From: Cunninghamia lanceolata
Lineage: Eukaryota; Streptophyta; Pinopsida; Cupressales; Cupressaceae
Length of the DNA: 64,000 bases
Assembly (NCBI GenBank): GCA_027924645.1
Contig: BSBN01000252.1
Coordinates: forward strand, 5,084,001 to 5,148,000
Direction of reading: 5' to 3'
In this document: piece after piece, positions 1-10,840 of the stretch
Layout of the letters: every line of letters starts with the position of its first letter
How positions within the stretch are numbered: position 1 is the stretch's first letter
Program-made: the position numbers and the translations under genes
Notes under the pieces: generated by a model
Told to the model about the DNA's origin: nothing
The model's database searches: none
Seen by the model: only the letters and a program-made list of their open reading frames with translations

Positions 1-1232
1 TAAGGAGATTTTATTTCTGGCCAAGAATGTAGTCAAACATCAGAAAACTTGTTGAAAGTTGCATAGTATGCCAAAGAGCAAAAGGAGTCTCGACCAATGC
101 AGGATTGTATCAACCTTTGCCAATACCCAACAAGCCTTGGGAATGTTTGAGTATGGATTTTGTGATGGGGTTACCCAAAATAAGGGTGGGTTGTGATAGT
201 GTGTTTGTAGTGGTAGACTGATTCAGCAAGATGGCTCATTTCATTCCTTGCCAGACCACTAATGATGCTAGCTACATTGCAAGTTTGTTCTTTAAATACA
301 TTATCAGGATTCATGGGCTACCCTTGAGCATTGTGTCTGATAGGGATAGCAAATTTGTAGGAAATTTTTGGAGGACTTTGTGGAAAAGATTGGGAACAAG
401 TTTGTCTTTCAGTTCAGCCTATCATCCTTAGACTGATGGGAAAACTGAGGTGGTCAATAGATCTTTAGGCAATCTCCTTAGATGCTTAACAAAAGAACAT
501 GGTAGTAGTTGGGTTGTGATACTCCCACAAGAAGAATATGCTTATAATGACTCGACAAATAGGAGCACAGGTCTGAGTCCCTTTGAAATTGTATATGGCA
601 GTCACCCTAGGGGTATTTTTGAATTGAGAGACATCCAGGGGTTGGACAAAAGGAGTGGTCATGTTGATTCATTTGCAGAAGCCATGAAAGAAATACACCA
701 ACAGGTCATAGATACTTTACACTAGAATAGTCAAAAGACAAAGGCTCACATGGATCAAAGGAGGAGGGATGTGCAGTATCAGGTAGGTGACTTGGTCATG
801 GTGTATCTGAACAAAAATAGGTTGCCAAAAGGAGGCCACAACAAACTGATGATGAGGAAGATTGGACCCTGTCAGATTCTGGAGAAGTACGGTCCAGATG
901 CTTACAAGATTGAGCTTCCTGATGATATTGGCATTTCACCCATATTCAACATTGCTAATTTGACATTGTACAGAAGTCCTAATATAGGGGAGGATGCAGA
1001 AGACTCTATCCAAGAAAATGAAGACTGGCTGAAGCACTTACCTTCTAAGGAGCTGCCAAAAATGGAGTACATTTTGGAAAGTAGAGAAACCAGGAAGACA
1101 AGGCACAAAACATACTTGGAACATCTGGTCAAGTGGCAAGGACTACTAGATTCAGAAGCTACATGGATGCTGGAGGAAGACATTCTAAAGCAAGGTGGAG
1201 ATGTACAAGAATTGGTCTCTAAGAGGACTTGA
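1..1232 (+). pseudogene. Ty3/gypsy chromovirus pol 3' end: integrase plus chromodomain, broken
   Basis: This is the C-terminal part of a retrotransposon polyprotein; integrase inserts the cDNA and the chromodomain guides it to chromatin. One frame runs from base 3 to the stop at 1230-1232. It shows the zinc-finger end [11 protein letters not shown], the core segment LSIVSDRDSKFVGNFW near 327-375, the TDGKTEVVNRSL segment after 432, and a chromodomain at about 1063-1195 (EYILESRE, HLVKWQG, ATWMLEEDIL). Four in-frame stops break it: TAG 30-32, TGA 219-221, TAG 429-431 (where the family has Gln before TDG) and TAG 723-725. I see no frameshift. The upstream part lies outside the window. The chromodomain supports the chromovirus lineage. 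The family call is firm; function is lost. Confidence 0.93.
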
Positions 1233-1740
1233 GACATTTTTCTTCTGGGGAGTATGGTGCAGGGGCACCATAGTAAAATCTACTATGTTGAAATAAAGCC
1301 TATTTGGCCATGTCATCTTGTTCATGTTCTATTTTCTAAAAACCTAGAAGTCTTTATATTCCATTTGGCAAGTAATGGACACATTTCCTATCTAATAGAA
1401 TCTAAAAAGGTCAATAGGAGTTGGTTGGGATTCAAGGCAGTTGGCCTTCCCTAACCATTGAGTAACTATTGATCTTCCAACTCTGGCTTAATAAAAGCAC
1501 AGAGGAGTAATCGAGAGTGGGGTTCTGTAGATTCGAAGATTGTGATTTAGAAATCATCTAAGCAATAATAACTTCTATCCATCATTTTCTATTTTTGATT
1601 TATGTCGTAAATATTTCCTAACTGTTCTTAATAGCTCTCTGTTATCTGTAATTGAAATAGTTTAGTCTAAATTGTTGAAGATGAGTCGATAACCACTCCA
1701 CTGGTGGATTTCCAAAGAAATAGGTGAAATGGCATCAGTA
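1233..1740 (+). repeat. Probable 3' UTR and LTR of the chromovirus
   Basis: The stop of pol is followed by a purine-rich stretch (ggggag at about 1247-1252) of the kind that primes plus-strand synthesis, so the 3' LTR should begin close by, perhaps at the TG near 1254. An AATAAA-like signal lies near 1490. A CA end may lie near 1737. I cannot compare it with a 5' LTR because that is outside the window, so both ends are guesses. Confidence 0.4.
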
Positions 1741-1884
1741 TGTACATATTTCTATTTGTTTTTCCTTTCATTTACCTATTTGGTGGGGTAGATGTTCCAA
1801 ACTGAGGACTGTACATAGTAACATGCCCTAGCATCTCTATGTGCTAGGCATAGAGTGTAGATCAAACTGTGTGAGAGTGACAAC

Positions 1885-2440
1885 CCTATCGGCATATCGT
1901 TGGGACTCAAAACAAAGTTCGCCGATAGTGTAGAGTCTCATTGAAGACAATAGTATTGGCGTATCGGCCAATGGAAGGTTTTGTTCACCGATGGCATTAA
2001 GTCTCACTAACATCAAGAGTAGGTCTCATCGCTGTATCGGCCAAACAAGGATGAGGGTTCCACTTATAATACTAAGTTATCCCAAAAACAAAGAAGGAAG
2101 ACTCGTCGGTGTATCACCTAGACAATTTCTAAAGTGGCCGATGGAGTAAGTCTTGTTGAAGATGAGTGCGGGAAGTCTATCAGTGTATCAGCAACTCCAG
2201 AGTAAGTCCCACTAATAGGTCAAGTCTCGCTGAGGGGGATGGGCTATCAGCGCATCATCCATAGGTTGTAAGTGCTCGCCGATGATAAGGGTCATAGCGA
2301 TGAGAGATTGGTTACTGTTGAACTAATTGTCAGCCCGAATGAAGAAGTCTCACTGATAGGAGGTATCAGACAGACTTGGTGTTCGGCAAAATAGTTTCAA
2401 AGGTTGCTGATAGTCTATTCTATTGCCGATGGAAATAAGA
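1885..2440. repeat. Degenerate tandem array of about 70-bp units
   Basis: Two alternating motifs recur: one like TATCGGCGTATCGGCC (near 1889, 1955, 2025, 2103, 2175, 2240) and one like GCCGATGGnGTAAGTCTCACTGA (near 1921, 1988, 2138, 2277). Spacing between like motifs is 65-78 bases, so there are about six to seven diverged units. No reading frame explains it. It could be part of a retrotransposon untranslated region or an old satellite. Confidence 0.6.
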
Positions 2441-2534
2441 AGGAAGTTCTAATAGAGCTATATGAAAGACATAAAATATTTACCTGTCCTCTCCTAAGTT
2501 GAAAGAGTAAGAATATTTATTTATTCTTTTTGGC

Positions 2535-3675
2535 TCCTCATCATATGGTAAAGTTCCCACTATGAAATACTTCAAAGTTTTTTGCACAAAGTGTTATATC
2601 AAAAGAGATGAAGATCTTGGTAAGTTTGATGCAATATGTGATGAAGGTATCTTACTTCAATACTCCACTAAGAGCAAGGCCTACTAGTGTTACAATAACA
2701 TGTTGAAGAAGATCATTGAGAGCACAAATGTCAAAGTTGATGAAAGAAAGGAAAAGGTGCCAAGTGGATATGAATATGATGAACAAGATGTTCCTGCAAG
2801 CCAAGTAGTAGTGCAACAAGAAGAAAACTTAGAGGAAGAAGAAGAACAAGCTCCAGAAATCATTACTAAGACACCTAGGTATGTGAAGTTAACTCACTCT
2901 GAAGATCAAATCATAAGAGATATAAGTAAGGGAGTTTAAACATGAAGAAGGGTTGTTGATGAACATGTTAATTATTGTTTGATTTCTCAAGTGGAATCTA
3001 AAAATGTAAATGAAGCATGTAATGATGAAAATTGGGTAAATGCCATGAAAGAAGAGTTGATGCAGATAGAAAAAAATTAGACTTGGGATCTTGTCCCTAG
3101 ACCAGCAGACAAGAATGTGATTGGTACCGAATGGGTCTTCAAGAAAAAAATGAATGAAAATGGTGAAGTGGTAAGAAACAAAGTAAGGTCTGTATACAAA
3201 GGATACTCTCAAGTTAAAGGAATAGACTTTGAGGAAACATTTGCACTTGTGGCAAGGGTTGAAGCAATAAGAATATTCTTAGCATTTGCAGTCTACAAAG
3301 ATTTCAAAGTATATCAAATGGATGTGAAGTCTACATTCTTGAATGGAGAATTGGAAGAAGAAGTCTATATTGAACAACTGGAAGGATTCTAGTCATTAGA
3401 TCAGAAAGACATAGTGTGCAGATTGAAGAAAGCTTTGTATGGACTAAAACAAGCCCTTAGAGCCTGGTATGAAAGATTGGATAAATATCTGATACAGTTA
3501 GGGTTTAGTAATGGTACTACCAATAGCAATCTCTACTTCAAGATCAATGATGATTAAATCCTAATTGTTGTAGTCTTTGTTGATGACATTATCTTTTGAG
3601 GCAATGAAGGTATGTGCATGGTTTTTGTTTGGGAAATATAGAATGAATTTGAAATGTCAATGTTTGGTGAGATGA
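2535..3675 (+). pseudogene. Ty1/copia pol fragment (integrase end to reverse transcriptase), 3' half missing
   Basis: The frame begins in the integrase C-terminus (KYFKVFCTKCYIKRDEDLG, 2565-2625; then the GILLQYSTKSKAY segment) and passes an acidic linker into reverse transcriptase: [20 protein letters not shown] at 3120-3180, [20 protein letters not shown] at 3315-3375, LYGLKQALRAW at about 3437-3470 and VVFVDDIIF at 3570-3600, which holds the catalytic Asp pair. Stops include TAG in NxTWDLV (about 3078) and TAA where the sister copy has CAA (about 3556). Homology with the copy at 56449-56779 stops at 3675, in mid-domain, so the 3' half has been lost or replaced. Confidence 0.9.
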
Positions 3676-5490
3676 AATGTCAATGTCAGCTCCAGTTACT
3701 AGAGAAGGGATGCAGAGACATTCCCTTACTACGAAGGATCATGATTTTCATAGTCGCACTAGCCATTGTGCCAAATGGATGAGGCACTCACCTTCATGGG
3801 GGTCTTGTTCATACTATCAGAGCGATGGAGGAGCATCAGGCTATCTATGCATGGGGGTGCAGTATGCTTGTGCACCTATATCACGATTTAGGGTGATATG
3901 TCCACTACAAGATGTAGAGTCTAATTGTCTACACACTATTACAGGTTTGGGCCTTTGAGCACATCAGGTGCACATGACCGATGGGTTATCCCATAGAGGC
4001 AGCATTCACCCTTCTACACATCTATGCCTACCCACTAGTCAGGTGTTGGAGGCACAACAATATGTTATACTGGAGAGTAGTATTTGACAAATTACAGCCT
4101 AGTGACATCATCTGGAGACCATATCACAGCTATATCAGATGGCCTAGCGAGAAGAGGCAGTTAGCTTAGATGTAGAGGGATCGACTGATGGTCAATTACC
4201 TCAATCATGTTGTATCTTGGTTTTACTTTGATAGGGTGGCATGACAATTCAAACAGGTACAGGATGTTCCTACAGTTCATTCAAGCTATGCATGTGCAAT
4301 TCAGAGTACAGTAAGAGCCAATACTGTCTGACAGCCGACTACGACAGACATACCACTTAGCAATGATGAGGGTCCTGAGGATGTAGAGCTAGTATCGAGT
4401 GCAAATGATGTCAGGTGTACCTGAGCATATCAGACCTGGTGGAACACTGCACGGCCTACACCTATCTTTCCACTCATGCACCCTATAGGAGATGCCCGAC
4501 CTTAGCTAGGTTAGGCTAGTGACATAGGGGTGGAGGATGATTTCAATGACTTCATAGTATACTATGATCTTGAGGAGGGTATGGAGGAGGATGAGGATGA
4601 GTCCGAGGAGGTCCCATCATAGTACATCTTTAGAACGAGATCGTGATAGAGCCAACATGAGACATACACTGATGAGGAGACCAAGTCAAGACCACGGTCT
4701 AGGGCTTGTGGTCCTACTCCCACAAATGATGTGAGGTCTAGTTAGATAGAGTGAGGGGAGAGTAGTAGACCTATGCCCCCAGCTGTAGATCAGAAAACAA
4801 AGCTCATCACACCATCAATGATCCAAGATCCATCCTAGTGAGATGGAGATCCAGGTAAGGTTTGGCTTATTAGTTTTGTGCTTTGGATAGTTTCTTATTT
4901 ATGATTTTTATATGGGAGTCTAACATCTATCTCACTCTTTGTCTTGCAGTTGGGACAAATGCATGGCAAGACTTTGTGAGTTGCATCATAGGAGACATAT
5001 TACTGATAGATGCTTCAGAGTAGCGGGTGCAAGTAGATCATATGCCACGATCATCCACTGGGCAACATGCTGAGTTACTTATGCCTATCATCAGATATAG
5101 GACTACTACAGAGGCCATGCTAGAGTAGACTACATGAGAGAGAGGAGTTTCGACAGAGAGTTGAGCATGTCAAGGCTGAGCTTAGGGCACAGTGATAGCA
5201 GATGGTAGTAATTCCTACATTGGGGGGAGAGCCAGCTATCAGTGAGTTCTTTTTGTGAGAGGTCTAGCAGGCAAGAGTTGATAGAGACAGTGCTCAAGCT
5301 GAGAGAGACTGATACCAGAGGATGTATCAGGAGGCACATGAGCAGATGATAGAGATGAGAGGAAAGATTAGGGGGTTACGATCGCGAAGCATCTCTTGGA
5401 GTCATTCGAGATCTATAGCCACACATTATCAAGCTTCTGTCACTCACACACCACGAAGGCCTGACGGTACTGGTGATCGAGGCTCAACTA
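3676..5490 (+). pseudogene. Plant mobile domain (PMD / MAIN-like) protein, decayed
   Basis: In shifting frames this reads as the aminotransferase-like plant mobile domain found in MAIN-type proteins and in Mutator-like and gypsy elements. Recognisable pieces are an AWGCSMLVHLYHDL-like segment near 3850, LLQVWAFEHI near 3935-3965, and a stretch at about 4040-4135 with MLYWRVVFDKLQPSDIIWRP. A long acidic, low-complexity part follows (about 4520-4620), then a candidate intron, then a coiled-coil-like segment near 5280-5370 (RDSAQAERD, YQRMYQEAHEQM). Stops and frame changes are frequent. The domain call rests on motif memory, not alignment. The 5' border abuts the copia fragment at 3675. Confidence 0.6.
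4855..4949 (+). other. Candidate intron in the PMD pseudogene
   Basis: A donor-like AG|GTAAGG at 4853-4860 and an acceptor-like pyrimidine-rich GTCTTGCAG ending at 4949 bracket 95 T-rich bases. Both flanks carry coding-like sequence of the PMD protein type. If real, this copy derives from genomic DNA and not from a spliced transcript. Confidence 0.45.
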
Positions 5491-5943
5491 TGTGATTCCT
5501 AGACTTTAGGCACTACGACATCCCATTTTGCTTTGAGGGATAGTCGATTCAGATGTATACATGAAACTGAGACATATATAATGTTTACTTCATTTTATCT
5601 ATGTGTAATGGCTTTCGATGTATCACATGTGATTTTTGTAGAATGCAACTAGTGATGATATCTAAATGCTATAATTAATGCTATTGTGATATACTAACAA
5701 TTCTAAAAAGAACATGTAGTAACAAACACAATTATTAATTGTTTTACACATCACTTTAATATCCATGCTATATTTAGTTAATGCAAAAAGTGATCTAAGC
5801 AATTACTACTTAAACATGATGTAGCAATGATTAACTAAACAAAGATATAATACAAAATGAATTAAGACAAAACACTACTATCCTGTTGAAATTGAAGCTA
5901 ATCTATGTGGTAAATTAGCTTAGGAACATTTAACATTAGATCT
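5491..5943. other. AT-rich non-coding stretch downstream of the Tat-type pol
   Basis: No reading frame or RNA gene is visible. By position it should contain the 3' untranslated region, and perhaps the start of an LTR, of the minus-strand element whose pol ends at 5944. I could not match it to a second LTR copy. Confidence 0.4.
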
Positions 5944-7080
5944 TTAAGCATAAAATCTTTTGAGGTGCGCCGCATTAATAGGTTCTTTAAGTGGCAAACC
6001 TTGCTCATCGGCTAATTAATGTGCTCCGAATCCAAAGGCCTCAGTAGTTATATATGGTCCAAGCCAATTAGGGTTGAACTTACCTTTTTCACCAAGCGGT
6101 GCATTTAAATTGTGTTGATTTTCATAAAGAACCAAGTCCCCAACATTAAATGAACGTTGTATGACTTGTGCATTATAGGCCCATTGTATTCCTTTTTGAG
6201 AAGCCTTGAGATGTTCAAAAGTGTTAATGCATCTTTCATCAAGCATCTCAAGTTCTTGTAACCTTTTCTCTCATTCTATGTCATCATCCATGATGTCTCT
6301 TAGGGAAATTCACAACGAAGGAATTTCTAACTCCAAGGGCATTATTGCGTCTACGCCATAGACAAGATTATACAGTGTGTTACCAGTAGCTGTTTGAATA
6401 CTTGTTTTGTAGGCCCATAAGGCATAAGATAATTGTGTATGCCAATCCTTTTGATGTGTATTAACAGTTTTCCTGAGAGTCTATCCAATAATCTTGTTTG
6501 AGGCTTTTTCTTAACCACTTGATTGAGGGTAATAAGGTGTAGAGAAGCGATATTGTATATGATATTTTTTGAGAAATGTTTTAACGTCCTTGTTCTTAAA
6601 TGGTTTACCATTGTTTGAAACCAAGGAGGAAGGTATTCCAAATTGAGAAATTATGTTATCTTGTATAAATCAATAGATTACATTGGTGGTCGTGGATTGC
6701 AAAGGGATTGCTTCAACCCATTTTGTTAAATAATTAGTAGTAGTAATTATAAACATATGTCCTTAAGAGCAGGGTAGGGAAATCTTACCAAGAAGATCTA
6801 AGCCCCAGATAGAAAATGGCCAAGGTGACACTTGCACATGAAGCTCTTAAGCAGGAGCATGGATGAGGTGTTTATGTTGTTGACATTGCAAGCATCTCTT
6901 GACATAAGAAAAGGAATCTTGTTCCATATGCTACCAATAGTACCCCATATGTAACAATTTGTACCAATGATTTTCCACTGAAATGCCCTCCATAGGCACC
7001 AGAGTGATCTTTTTCTAAAGCTACCAAAATATCTGCATTACTTAAACATCAGAGTAGAACACCATTATAAATTCGTCGAT
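5944..7080 (-). pseudogene. Tat-type integrase, frameshifted
   Basis: The core is visible at 6350-6650 in changing frames: SNNGKPFKNKDVKTFLKKYH, STPYYPQSS, TLRKTVNTHQKDWHTQL and LVYGVDAIMPLELEIPSL. The C-terminus at 6016-6246 (FNVGDLVLYEN, GKFNPNWLGPYI) ends with LPLKEPINAAHLKRFYA at 5947-5997. These blocks are typical of Tat and Athila integrases. Several stops and shifts make it inactive. Confidence 0.85.
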
Positions 7081-7938
7081 ACAAGACATTTGATAATATA
7101 ATGTATCATGCTACTAGTTTGTGTAAATAGAGTCAGGCATTCCTAGATGTCGAGTCTGGAATGGTTCCATCACGTAGATAGTTGAATATGTAGGAGAACA
7201 ATTCACCAGTGTATGTATTGCCACAAAGTTCTGAATTTGCAACTATAGGACTTTCAATTACCAGTGTCTTAAGATCACAAACAATGAAAGTAAATTCCTT
7301 AGGAGAATCATCAGGGGATATGAAGGAAGCTACGCTTGCCATTGCATCCGCATGCCAGTTATCTTTCCTAGGAATGTGTTGTGCCTTGCACACACGCCCC
7401 ATTTTGCCAAATGGAGACCCCCTCTTTTGCTTTGGCTTGGAGTCTAGACCTCTCTTGCTTATGATGATGAGAAGGTGGATTTGTGCTTAGAGTGCATGAT
7501 TTGCTTCAAATTTCAGTATTTTGCATGTTTGGAGTCATTTGATATTTTTCATGATTGATTTGGCAGTGTCTTGAGTGGTCTTGTGCTTAAAAAATAGCCA
7601 TTTGTTGCCTTCTGCATTGGGATTAGGTGTTATTGTACTTTACTCTAAAAACCTATGTCACGGGATGTTGCCCTTGAAAGTGCTTCTGCAGGATGTTTCA
7701 TGTTGAAATTCATAGTTTCCAGATCTTATAGTTGCAAAATCATGTCAAATTCCATTAGATTTCACCAAGGGGTCCATAAGCTTTCACCCTGATATATGTT
7801 CCTGAAGCCCTGATTTGGCTAAGTCTGAAATCTTAAAAATCTTGAAAAATGGCTAAGTCTGAAATCTGGTAGAACCTCAAAATTCTAGAATCTGCATATG
7901 AAATCCTATGGATCTGGAACCTATCTCAAACATCCTAA

Positions 7939-8015
7939 AAGTATATTTAAAAATATTTAAAGTATAAGAAATTCCATATCTAAACTTATACTTAAATATA
8001 TTTTTAAATATACTT
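7939..8015. repeat. Inverted repeat (hairpin), arms of about 30 bp
   Basis: AAGTATATTTAAAAATATTT at 7939 onward is matched in reverse complement by the segment ending at 8015, with one or two small mismatches and a loop of about 16 bases. It lies inside the U3 part of the 3049-bp LTR and is extremely AT-rich. Confidence 0.75.
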
Positions 8016-8260
8016 TCACCCTGACCAATTCAAAATCTGGCGCTAAAAACACCTCCTACTACAAAAAGCACTAAAACAGCCTCCAACCGACCTTTGCGCT
8101 AAATTTGCCTCCAACCGACCTCCCTCCAAGCCACCGCTAAGTCAGTCGGACCAAAAATCCCCGCCGAGACAATTTTGAAGAAAAGCGCTAAAAATGCACC
8201 TGACGGACCTGCGCTGAAAATTGCCTTCACCGACTGGTCTCATGAAACATCATTTTAGTC

Positions 8261-8392
8261 GGTCGGACCCAAAATCCGCGCTAAGGTCGGATGAACCCAA
8301 AATCCGCGCTAAGGTCGGACAACCCCAAAATCCGCGCTAAGGTCGGATGGACCCAAAATCTGCGCTAACGTCGGACAACCCCAAAAATCCCG
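8261..8392. repeat. 28-bp tandem repeat, about four and a half units
   Basis: The unit GGTCGGATGAACCCAAAATC followed by CGCGCTAA recurs at 28-base spacing. Units alternate between GGATGAACCC- and GGACAACCCC-like versions, suggesting a 56-bp higher-order step. Weaker relatives (CCAACCGACCT, GCGCTAAA) lie upstream from about 8090. The sequence is rich in CpG, unlike its surroundings. Confidence 0.8.
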
Positions 8393-9578
8393 CTTTTTGC
8401 AGAAAATGCTAAAAAAACATGAAATTAAAGTCTGCAAATGGATCCTAATGACTGTAAAAACTTCCTAGATCAATATATTGGCCAAATGGGTACTCAAAAA
8501 TGATGAAAAATGCAGAAAATCATGCAAAAATCACTAGATTTAAGAGGTTGTTTACAAGAAGGTGACATTGACAATGAGTTGTTTTTGACTGATTCGTGAC
8601 TGCAAATGGACATGTTTTGATCCAAATTGATGAAAAATGACTTGTTAAGATGAAATTGATGCTTTGTATTGTGAATTATAGGTCTTGGAGAGCACAAAGG
8701 AGCCAACTGGAGCCGTCTTGGAAGGATGTACACACAGATATGCAGTCCTGATCCAGAGATGTAGAATCGACATTCTATCAACCAAATTGCTGCTGCACAT
8801 GCAAAAGGAAGTCAGTATAATGTCCAAGATGATAAAGATGAGTCTCAGGAGCTAAAAGACATAGAAGATCATGCCAAATCACTATTGTTCCTACAGATCC
8901 AGTCCAATGTCCTAGTGATCCAGTCTGAGGGTCATAACTCCTAGCTATTTTATCAGAATTTAAACTTCTTGGACTCGTTGGAAAGATAAACCGGTTGTCT
9001 AGTTTGAACTGCCCGGCTACTTAGGCTTAATGCCAGCTGCCGATAGGTTTCGAGCCCCCATTCCGCTCCGAAGGCCTCCAAAAATGTAATTACTACGATG
9101 TAGAAAGTACCAAAAATTATATTTTTGATATTTTCTCCAAAATGCCACTCAAATAACCTTGGATTGGATCACCAAGACATGCATACAGCTGTCCCAATAG
9201 GCCAGTCATCAAGAATCAGTCCAGAAAGCATCCAATTGGATATATCTTCACTAATAAAGTGCCAAATACTCCTTTTTGATCCACTCAGCACTTGGAATCC
9301 CGTGGATCCACATCAGCTCAAGTTTTCAAGTGTCATGTGACTCTATTTTGGCTTTATTAGGCCTTGAAAATTGACTTTTCATCATGTATAACCAAATGGG
9401 TATCTATTTTGTCCAGATTCAATGTATTTGCAACCTATATTTTGTCTTTTTCCTACAAGACAAAGGCAAATCTGAAAATGTAACAAACTGATGTATCTTA
9501 TTAAATGCCATGTAATCTGGACCGTTGGTGTTGAGTTAATCTCCACCGTTCATTAGAAGGCTAGGGTAAGCTGCTTTC

Positions 9579-9586
9579 TATATAAA
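9579..9586 (+). promoter_or_regulatory. TATA box of the 3049-bp LTR
   Basis: TATATAAA followed by GGGCTGCC is a good plant core promoter match, with transcription expected to begin near 9610. It implies plus-strand transcription, antisense to the Tat element around it. Confidence 0.6.
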
Positions 9587-10840
9587 GGGCTGCCATTTCC
9601 ACTTTTTGTAGGAGAGATTTTGATGCCAAATTGTTGACTCTGTGCCATTTGAATTAAATACAAAGCAAGTTTCTGCAGTATTTCTGAGAATTTGCATCTT
9701 GTGTCGATTCATTGTGGTCTTCATGGTTTGCTTCTTGCTCTCCCATAGTTAAATTAGTTGTGCTTTTATGATGTTAATGGTTTATTGCAGTATTTGATGA
9801 ATGTTCCGAGTCCATACTTTTAGTTATTTGTTGATGGTAAATAACTGTGTAAAGTTAGCCTGGGCTTATCATTTGTGCTGAAGTTCAACTTCATTTTATG
9901 AGTTAAGTTGCGCCATTTATTGGGTATTTAACGACTAAATGTGGTATGAAAACCTTTCGACTTCCATTGAAGATAGCACCGTTTTCTGCAGCACTGTAAC
10001 ACCCATTTCAGTTTGGTAACTCAGAAAACTGGTTTAAAGTCTGGAATATTTGTCTACTAAAGATAACCCTTGCATTGTGAATGTCACTTAGGACTCCTTT
10101 TAAAACCCTAAATCTTTTGCATTTTCTTTAAACCCACTGTTTAGCTGCTAGAATAGAAAGTTTCAGCAGCATCTTACCTTGTCTATCAGCTGAAAATCAT
10201 AATAGGGTTTATGTGTATTTGTTGTCTCAACCTTGAAGATTTGCAGACTGCATGTAAGACCCCTTGTAGGTACAGCTAGAACATAACCATTGAGAAATTC
10301 CAAGCAAGCTAAGACCTAGCTGTATTATCCTTGGAGTAGTCTTGCCTAGGGTGAGATACTTTTCAAGAGAGGTGTGAAACCAGCAATCACACCTGCGTTG
10401 TTGCGTGCTAAAACCACCATCAACAGAATGGTATCGATCGAATATGATGTGAATTGTCTTAAGAGAGATAATGTAAACTCAAGGTATTGAGATAACTTAT
10501 TGTGCTTCGTTTGATACGATCCTGTTATTTGTTTAACAATTAACTGAGAATCTTCGTATATTGTAATGTTTCTGATATTCAAGGCCAAGGCTGGACGAAG
10601 TCCATCTATAAGAGGATGGTGTTTAGTAATATTATTTGTGCATAAGAAATCTAACTAGTAAGATAAGGGAATCATCTTACCAACGGGAGGTATTAATATA
10701 ACACTAGCCCCAGAGCCAGTTTGACACTTTGATCCGTCAAAGTATAACTCCCACATTTCATCCATAGAGATTGTTAAGATCTGTTCATGAGGAAAAGCAT
10801 CGACATTTTGTATAGAAAAGGGTGAGGGAGCTTTAGCTAA

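Larger units (their letters stand above)
7377..10425. mobile_element. LTR unit of 3049 bp, most likely a solo LTR
   Basis: It begins TGTTG and ends CAACA, the classic LTR termini, and is bounded by identical 5-bp repeats GAATG (7372-7376 and 10426-10430). It interrupts the Tat RNase H, which proves insertion. I find no second internal copy of its ends and no coding sequence, so it is best read as one very long solo LTR left by recombination between the two LTRs of a full element. A TATA box (9579-9586) suggests the plus orientation, with a U3 of about 2.2 kb. It also holds a 28-bp array and a strong hairpin. A terminal-repeat element with very short LTRs is the alternative. Confidence 0.85.
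7100..10800 (-). pseudogene. Second (Tat-type) RNase H, interrupted
   Basis: Upstream half: WELYFDGSKCQTGSGAS near 10700-10760 supplies the first catalytic Asp, and ALNIRNITIYEDSQLIVKQI near 10530-10590 the later Asp. Downstream half, 7133-7372: HIPRKDNWHADAMASVASF with the C-terminal HADA motif. The two halves are separated by the 7377-10425 insertion, flanked by GAATG. The join falls in the segment before PRKDN, and the frame is kept. Confidence 0.85.

Noticed and set aside
7209..7490. 93-residue plus-strand frame
   Set aside because: It spans the Tat RNase H antisense strand and the start of the solo LTR, so it is a chance frame across a junction.
10428..10440. TGGTATCGATCG resembling a retroelement primer site
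   Set aside because: It overlaps the GAATG target copy and RNase H codons of the Tat element; the match to TGGTATCAGAGC stops after seven bases.
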